From NCBI RefSeq assembly GCF_039812505.1, contig NZ_JBDIAQ010000063.1, positions 1 through 19,445 on the forward strand: a stretch of 19,445 bases of DNA, given 5' to 3'. A program made the translations under genes and the position numbers. The notes under the pieces are model-generated. The model saw nothing but the letters and a program-made list of their open reading frames with translations, was not told the origin of the DNA and searched no databases. This DNA comes from Intrasporangium_A sp039812505 (GTDB lineage: Bacteria > Actinomycetota > Actinomycetes > Actinomycetales > Dermatophilaceae). Of the stretch, positions 15,395-19,445 are shown piece by piece. The stretch's first letter is position 1, and every line of letters begins with the position of its first letter.

Positions 15395-16237
15395 TCAGTC
15401 CGTGGTGCGGCGGATGAAGGCCCGGACGGCGAGCGGGGCCAGCAGCAGCGTGATCCCGACCGACCAGACGACCGTCATCAGCACCGGATGGTGCAGCGGC
15501 CATGCTGCCTCGGGCCCCGCGGGCGGACTGTTGCCCCAGAGGGTGCGCAACGCCTGGACCAACGAGGAGATCGGGTTCCACTCGGCCATCACCCGCAGCA
15601 CGGGGATCATGTGCTGCGGCGGTGCGAAGGTGTTGGCGAGGAAGGTCACCGGGAAGATCACGGTGAACATCACGCCCTGCACCGCCTCCGGGGTCTTGAG
15701 CACCGAGCCCGACACGATGCCGATCCAGATCATCGCGAACCCGAAGAGCAGCAGCAGTCCGAACGCGAGCACCGCCTGCCCGAAGCTGCCGCGGATGCGC
15801 CAGCCGATCGCCAGGCCGGTCGCTGCCATGACCACCACGCCGATGCTCGAGTGGATCAGGCTGGAGATGCTGCGCCCGATCAGGACCGAGGCCCGCGAGA
15901 TCGGCAGCGAGCGGAACCGGTCGACGATGCCCTTGTTCAGGTCGGTGGTCAGCCCGAGCGCCACGATGGCGCACGAGAACGTCATCGTCTGCGCCATGAT
16001 CCCGGGCAGCAGCCACTCCCGGTAAGAGGTGCTGTCGGTCGAGATGGACCCGCCGAAGACGTAGGCGAACAGCACCACGAACATGATCGGCTGGATGGTG
16101 ACGTCGGCGAGCATCTCGGGCATCCGCCGGATGTGCTTGAGGTTGCGCCACACCATCGTGCGGACCTGCCGCCAGAGGCCAGGCGGGGTCAGGCTCAGGG
16201 CCTCCGTGGTAGCGGCGCCCAGCGTGGTGGTGGTCAT
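15395..16237 (-). CDS. ABC transporter permease, DrrB/ABC-2 type
   Basis: The 280-residue permease is of the ABC-2 family. An N-terminal cytoplasmic region (RQVRTMVWRNLKHIRRMPEM) leads into six hydrophobic helices, and the DrrB-like block SISTDSTSYREWLLPGIMAQ lies after helix 1. NKGIVDRFRSLPISRASVLI matches the conserved cytoplasmic loop of DrrB. NTFAPPQHMIPVLRVMAEWN followed by PISSLVQALR is the typical stretch before the last helix. The start ATG overlaps the ATPase stop as ATGA, so the two are translationally coupled. It exports drugs, lipids or polyketides in relatives; the substrate here is unknown. Confidence 0.93.
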   Translation of the reverse strand: MTTTTLGAATTEALSLTPPGLWRQVRTMVWRNLKHIRRMPEMLADVTIQPIMFVVLFAYVFGGSISTDSTSYREWLLPGIMAQTMTFSCAIVALGLTTDLNKGIVDRFRSLPISRASVLIGRSISSLIHSSIGVVVMAATGLAIGWRIRGSFGQAVLAFGLLLLFGFAMIWIGIVSGSVLKTPEAVQGVMFTVIFPVTFLANTFAPPQHMIPVLRVMAEWNPISSLVQALRTLWGNSPPAGPEAAWPLHHPVLMTVVWSVGITLLLAPLAVRAFIRRTTD

Positions 16238-17241
16238 CGGGGCTCCTCGGTGTCGTCGCTCGTGGGCTCCGCCCGCCGACCGGTCAGGTGCAGGAAGACG
16301 TCGTCGAGGGTGGGGCGCTTCAGGCCGAGGTCGTCCAGCACGATCTGGGAGCCGTCGAAGACGCTCGCGATGCGGGTCATGTCGGCCAGCCCCTCGGCGG
16401 GCGCGGTCAGCTGTCTGGCCGCGACGTCCACGTGCAGCTCCGCGACGTGGGCGGCGAGCAGGGCCCGGGCCGGCTCGAGCTGGTCGGAGTTGGACACGGT
16501 TACCACGAGGGCCGCCTTGCCGGACTGGTCCTTCAGCTCGAGCGGGGTGCCCTCGGCGATGACCCGCCCGTGGTCGATGACCACGATCCGGTCGGCGAGC
16601 TGGTCGGCCTCCTCGAGGTACTGGGTGGTCAGCAGCAGCGTCGTACCGTCCGAGACGAGCTCGCGCAGCACCTCCCACAGCTCCGAGCGGCTGCGTGGGT
16701 CGAGGCCCGTCGTCGGCTCGTCGAGGAACAGCACGTGCGGGGCGGCGATGAGGCTGACGGCCAGGTCGAGCCGGCGGCGCATCCCGCCCGAGTAGTCCTT
16801 GACGACCTTGTGGCCGGCCTCGGCCAGCGCGAACCGCTCGAGCAGCTCGTCGGCCCGCGCCGCGACCGCCCGGCGCGACAGCCCGTAGAGCGCGCCCATC
16901 AGCCGGATGTTCTCGCGCCCGGTGAGGAACTCGTCGACGGTGGCCGCCTGTCCGGTCAGGCCCATGCTGCGCCGGACGGCTGCCGGGTCGGTCATCACGT
17001 CGTGGCCGGCCACACGTGCCGTGCCACTCGTCGGCCGGCTGAGGGTGGTCATCATGCGCACCGTCGTGGTCTTGCCGGCGCCGTTGGGGCCCAGCATCCC
17101 GAGGACGCTGCCCTGGGGCACGGTGAAGCTCACGTCGTCGACGGCCACCAGTTCGCCGAACCGCTTGACGAGGTGCTCGGCCTCGATCGCCGGGCCGACG
17201 AACCGTTCACGCGCGGGGCGCGCACCGGCCAGCAGTGCCAT
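16234..17241 (-). CDS. ABC transporter ATPase, DrrA (daunorubicin-resistance) type
   Basis: This 335-residue ATPase powers the coupled permease. The motifs in order are Walker A GPNGAGKTT (51-59), Q-loop Q98, signature YSGGMRRRLDL (150-160), Walker B VLFLDEP (170-176) and D-loop GLDPRSR. The usual H-loop histidine is replaced by glutamine in LLLTTQYLEEADQLAD (202-217), which is a hallmark of DrrA-type ATPases rather than a defect. The C-terminal ~100 residues form the DrrA extension ending LKRPTLDDVFLHLTG. GGAGA ahead of the ATG supports the start. It is the first gene of the exporter operon. Confidence 0.95.
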   Translation of the reverse strand: MALLAGARPARERFVGPAIEAEHLVKRFGELVAVDDVSFTVPQGSVLGMLGPNGAGKTTTVRMMTTLSRPTSGTARVAGHDVMTDPAAVRRSMGLTGQAATVDEFLTGRENIRLMGALYGLSRRAVAARADELLERFALAEAGHKVVKDYSGGMRRRLDLAVSLIAAPHVLFLDEPTTGLDPRSRSELWEVLRELVSDGTTLLLTTQYLEEADQLADRIVVIDHGRVIAEGTPLELKDQSGKAALVVTVSNSDQLEPARALLAAHVAELHVDVAARQLTAPAEGLADMTRIASVFDGSQIVLDDLGLKRPTLDDVFLHLTGRRAEPTSDDTEEPR

Positions 17242-17311
17242 GACGGTCTCCTCGGGTGGTGCCTGGGCAGGTGGTGTCTGACCTCGGCGATGCTATGACG
17301 AGGCACCGACA

Positions 17312-17341
17312 AGGGTAGGGTCGTGATGTTCACGCCATCAA
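17312..17341 (-). promoter_or_regulatory. Promoter of the DrrA/DrrB-type operon with a dyad
   Basis: On the minus strand, the -35 TTGATG (17336-17341) is separated by 18 bp from the -10 TACCCT (17312-17317). The predicted start of transcription is near 17305, giving a leader of about 64 nt. The -35 is embedded in the dyad GTTGATG-N6-ACATCAC (roughly 17323-17342), whose half-sites TGATG/CATCA are placed where a TetR-like repressor could block the promoter. No regulator gene is adjacent. Confidence 0.5.
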
Positions 17342-17353
17342 CATGATTTCGAG

Positions 17354-17370
17354 CGCCCGGAGATCGGGCG
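17354..17370. terminator. Hairpin downstream of the asparaginase gene
   Basis: CGCCCG (17354-17359) pairs with CGGGCG (17365-17370) around a 5-nt loop. It lies 77 bp past the asparaginase stop on the minus strand and just before the exporter promoter. There is no clear T-tract. The segment 17374-17423 between it and the gene carries three imperfect GCGAGCC direct repeats. Confidence 0.4.
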
Positions 17371-17446
17371 GTGGCGAGCCCCACAGCGCCGGCGAGCCGC
17401 CCAGCGCGATGCCGGAGCGAGCCACCCAGCGGGATCGGCCGGGGCC

Positions 17447-18484
17447 TCAGGCCTTGGCGACCGGCCCGGTCGTGGTGCCGACCAGCGCGAACAGCTCGCG
17501 GGTCGCGAGCCGGTCGTGGCCGCTCGCCACGGCCAGCATGAGCAGCAGCCGGGCCTTGAGGCTGTCGAGCGCGCCGGCTCGGATCACACCCCGATCGAGC
17601 AGGTCGATCTCGCCGCCGGGGTACCCGTAGGTGGTGGCGAGCACTTCCCCGGAACCGGTCCGCGAGGTGAGCACCACCGGGATGCGCTCCAGCAGGTCGG
17701 CGACCGCGGGTAGCAGGCCGGCCGGCACGTGACCTCCGCCCATCCCCTCGATGACGATCCCGTCGCACTCCAGGTCGCGGGCCGCCTCGAGCAGCGCCGG
17801 GTCGGCGTCGAGCCCGATCGTGACGATCGGCACGCGGGGCAGCGGCGCCGACCAGTCGAGCTCGACGTGGGCGCGGCGAGTCGGCCGGAAGGCGATCACG
17901 GGACGGCCCTCGGCGACCCAGCCGATGGGCCCGAGCCCCGGGGAGTGGAAGGTGGACGGGCTGGACGTATGGCTCTTGTGCACGAAGCGGGCGGCGTGGA
18001 TCTCGTCGTTCAGGCACACCAGCACGCCGCAGTCCCGGGCGTCCGGTTCCGCGGCCACCTGCACCGACGCGAGCAGGTTCGCCGGACCGTCGGCCCCGGC
18101 CAGCGACGGGTTGCGCATGGCGCCGGTCACGACCAGCGGCTCCGGGCGGTCCCAGAGCAGGTCGAGCACGAAGGCCGCCTCCTCGATCGTGTCGGTCCCC
18201 TGGCTCACGACGACGCCGACCGCGCCGCGGGCCACCACCGCCTCCAGCAGCGGCACGAGCTCGACCAGGTCGCGCAGGGTGATGGCCGACGACGGGATCG
18301 TCCGGAACGTATGGGTCTCGAGCACGGCGGCCGCCTCGAGCCCGGGCACCCCGGCGGCGAGGTCCCGAGCGGCGAGGGTCGGTTGGACGCCGGGCCCTTC
18401 GGCCGGCACCGAGGCGATCGTCCCGCCGAGCGCCACGTAGCCGACAGTGGGCCGCGGCACGGGGCCGCCGTCAGGCTGGACCAT
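17447..18484 (-). CDS. ansA: L-asparaginase (type I/II family)
   Basis: The enzyme hydrolyses L-asparagine to aspartate and ammonia. The 345-residue product has both threonine signatures: YVALGGTIAS (residues 16-25, T22) and VVSQGTDTIEEAAF (92-105, T97 and D98). The lysine of the second triad is in ARFVHKSHTS (K170), and a serine ligand falls in RTIPSSAIT. There is no signal peptide, so it is cytoplasmic. The ATG is placed by a -10 hexamer 6 nt upstream; no ribosome binding site is seen, which suggests a leaderless mRNA. It is the only gene of its transcript as far as can be seen. Some family members prefer glutamine or act on other amides. Confidence 0.94.
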   Translation of the reverse strand: MVQPDGGPVPRPTVGYVALGGTIASVPAEGPGVQPTLAARDLAAGVPGLEAAAVLETHTFRTIPSSAITLRDLVELVPLLEAVVARGAVGVVVSQGTDTIEEAAFVLDLLWDRPEPLVVTGAMRNPSLAGADGPANLLASVQVAAEPDARDCGVLVCLNDEIHAARFVHKSHTSSPSTFHSPGLGPIGWVAEGRPVIAFRPTRRAHVELDWSAPLPRVPIVTIGLDADPALLEAARDLECDGIVIEGMGGGHVPAGLLPAVADLLERIPVVLTSRTGSGEVLATTYGYPGGEIDLLDRGVIRAGALDSLKARLLLMLAVASGHDRLATRELFALVGTTTGPVAKA

Positions 18485-18502
18485 TAGCCGAGCGTATGCC
18501 GT
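18485..18502 (-). promoter_or_regulatory. Leaderless-type promoter of the asparaginase gene
   Basis: On the minus strand CGGCATAC (18494-18501) contains the -10 TACGCT (18491-18496), then six bases (CGGCTA) and the ATG at 18484. The arrangement equals that at 6617 and 10584. The degenerate 22-bp repeat array begins about 50 bp further upstream on this strand. Confidence 0.5.
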
Positions 18503-18549
18503 CCAGCCGGGTTTCGTGGGCTCGTGCCGTCCCCGTGACGCCGGCAGCG

Positions 18550-18724
18550 AGTCTCCGTCAAGTGGGCACCATATCCCCGTCGACCGGTACCAAGTCCCGT
18601 GGAGGCCTGCCATCGAGTCCCCGTCGGGTGGGCAGCAGTCCCCGTCAGGTGGGCAGCAAGCCCCCCTCGACGTGGCGCCAAGTCCCGTCCGTCGGGGCGC
18701 CGAGTCCTGCCCGTCCCGTCGCCG
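18550..18724. repeat. Degenerate ~22-bp tandem array, about eight units
   Basis: Anchored on AGTC, units begin near 18550, 18572, 18593, 18616, 18637, 18659, 18681 and 18703, with spacings of 21, 22 or 23 bp. The two best units read AGTCCCCGTCGGGTGGGCAG and AGTCCCCGTCAGGTGGGCAG. Units get more diverged toward both ends. There are no spacers, so this is not a CRISPR, and the changing period rules out a coding repeat. The array fills the gap between the asparaginase and DUF4395 genes. Confidence 0.75.
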
Positions 18725-18728
18725 TGGG

Positions 18729-19244
18729 TCAGGGGATCGCCACGACCCGCTGGCGCCGCCTGATGTCGGCGCACTCGAGGCAGATCGACTCGGGGACCAG
18801 ACCGAGGCGGACGAGGCCCGCGAACAGCCGACACCCGACACACAGGCCGAAGACTGCCTCCAGCGCGGGGAAGACGACCAGGGCGACCGCGACCACGACA
18901 AGGCCTACGGCCGCACCACTCGAACCGGTCGTGGCATGCACGAGCCAGAGGATCACGGCGGCGCTCGTCAGGGCGGCCCCGATGGCCGCCGCGAACCGCT
19001 TGGGCGCACCGGGGACGAGCACCGGCTGCGTAGGGACTGCCGGCCGGACCCACTGCTGCACGAGCCGCGCGACGGGGCTCCACCGCGGGCCGACCACGGA
19101 CCGAGTCACGAAGTCGGCGGCGAGGAGCAGGTAGAGCCACCACTGCTGGGTGGCGAGCGCTATGACCGCAAGGCTCAGCACGACCGCCGCCACGAGGCGC
19201 ACCGTGATCTCGTCGACGACAGCGGGGAAGCGGCGCGTAGACAT
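18729..19244 (-). CDS. DUF4395 membrane protein with two CxxC pairs
   Basis: The 171-residue protein has about four hydrophobic helices, at 15-32, 34-46, 84-103 and 110-130. The C-terminal part carries FGLCVGCRL (C135, C138) and ESICLECAD (C155, C158), four cysteines spaced as two CxxC pairs. Such pairs could bind a metal or exchange disulfides. DUF4395 genes are often found beside thioredoxin or rhodanese genes, but no such gene is in the window on this side. The ATG start fits a leaderless transcript from the promoter just upstream. The function is unknown. Confidence 0.85.
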   Translation of the reverse strand: MSTRRFPAVVDEITVRLVAAVVLSLAVIALATQQWWLYLLLAADFVTRSVVGPRWSPVARLVQQWVRPAVPTQPVLVPGAPKRFAAAIGAALTSAAVILWLVHATTGSSGAAVGLVVVAVALVVFPALEAVFGLCVGCRLFAGLVRLGLVPESICLECADIRRRQRVVAIP

Positions 19245-19251
19245 GCCGCTG

Positions 19252-19280
19252 ATTATGCTCGAGATAACGTGTTCTTATAA
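19252..19280 (-). promoter_or_regulatory. Promoter of the DUF4395 gene
   Basis: On the minus strand the -35 TTATAA (19275-19280) is separated by 17 bp from the -10 CATAAT (19252-19257), and the ATG lies 7 nt after the -10. The stretch is distinctly A/T-rich for this DNA. GTTAT occurs twice 13 bp apart between the elements and could be an operator. Confidence 0.55.
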
Positions 19281-19347
19281 CCCCTTGTCTCACGATGTGC
19301 GACACCGACGCCGTCGGGTGAATCCTTGAGCCGAGGCGGCAGCAGAG

Positions 19348-19445
19348 CCACGACAACTGCAACTAGTCTCAGTTCTCGTGGCCCCCCGGCCCGAAACCCC
19401 ACGACAACTGCAACCAGTGTCGGTTCTCGTGGCCCCCCGACCCGA
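19348..19445. repeat. Tandem 51-bp hairpin repeat, two copies, running off the edge
   Basis: Unit 1 hairpin: CCACGA-c-AACTG (19348-19359) pairs with CAGTT-c-TCGTGG (19370-19381), 11 bp with one C-C mismatch and a 10-nt loop. Unit 2 (19399-19432) keeps the same structure; its one stem change gives a G-T wobble and so preserves pairing. Each hairpin is followed by CCCCCCGnCCCGA. The array may continue past the window. It has no start codon in the open frame on either strand. Confidence 0.8.

Noticed and set aside
13956..16025. 689-residue plus-strand frame whose ATG lies in the GCGGCATAC palindrome
   Set aside because: The ATG directly abuts a TACGGT hexamer, which looked promising, but it is too close for a leaderless start, and the frame is wholly antisense to the ATP-grasp and permease genes with no domain.
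15264..16151. Continuation of the ATP-grasp frame upstream into the permease gene
   Set aside because: The ATP-grasp protein has a good ribosome binding site and ATG at 15263; upstream sequence is the permease in another frame.
16202..16217. Missing H-loop histidine as a sign of a defective ABC ATPase
   Set aside because: The glutamine in LLTTQYLEEADQLAD (encoded on the minus strand, near 16610-16640) is normal for DrrA-type ATPases.
18550..18724. CRISPR array
   Set aside because: Units are directly adjacent with no unique spacers, the unit length varies and no cas gene is near.
18496..19134. Plus-strand ORF with SSPRRVGSSPRQVGS-like repeats
   Set aside because: The apparent protein repeat is only the translated 22-bp array, whose period is not a multiple of three; the rest is antisense to DUF4395.

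Overview
The window is high-GC, gene-dense, single-chromosome-type DNA. The strong third-position G/C bias, the GTG starts and the families present (SNF2 helicase paired with a SWIM protein, DUF3516 helicase, prpDBC, DUF1345, DUF4395, a DrrA/DrrB-type exporter) all point to an actinobacterium. Micrococcales, possibly the Intrasporangiaceae group, is my best guess, but that placement is inference and no rRNA is present to test it. I see no tRNA, rRNA, transposase, integrase, phage gene or CRISPR array.

Layout on the + strand: a DUF2157-like multi-pass membrane protein (5-1207) is followed by a hairpin. Next come a SNF2/Rad54-type helicase (1387-4482) and an overlapping SWIM zinc-finger protein (4475-5278). 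The gap 5279-5595 holds no gene; it contains the first copy of a 72-bp inverted-repeat element and two occurrences of an intergenic GCGGCATAC motif. An SMP-30/gluconolactonase gene (5596-6490) follows and is broken by one extra C in a C5 run. The gap 6491-6952 holds a possible 30-codon leaderless ORF, the second copy of the 72-bp element and two dyads ahead of the prp operon; I see nothing in 6491-6610. The operon prpD-prpB-prpC (6953-10540) encodes the core of the methylcitrate cycle for propionyl-CoA disposal. A DUF3516 superfamily II helicase (10596-13133) and a DUF1345 membrane protein (13245-13892) complete the + strand block.

On the - strand, convergent with that block, lie an orphan ATP-grasp protein (13968-15263), a DrrB-type ABC permease (15395-16237) translationally coupled to its DrrA-type ATPase (16234-17241), a type I-like L-asparaginase (17447-18484) and a DUF4395 membrane protein with two CxxC pairs (18729-19244). 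The exporter genes lie upstream of the ATP-grasp gene on the same strand, so they may be co-transcribed.

Most of the protein-coding content is ordinary. The unusual material is between genes: a near-palindromic 72-bp element present twice at identical length, a ~22-bp degenerate tandem array (18550-18724), a 20-bp tandem that contains a helicase stop codon, a tandem 51-bp hairpin repeat running off the right edge, and a recurring GCGGCATAC motif. That motif coincides in three places with a -10 hexamer placed exactly 6 nt before a start codon, which suggests leaderless mRNAs; a fourth gene (DUF1345) has the same TANNNT-N6-start layout without the motif.
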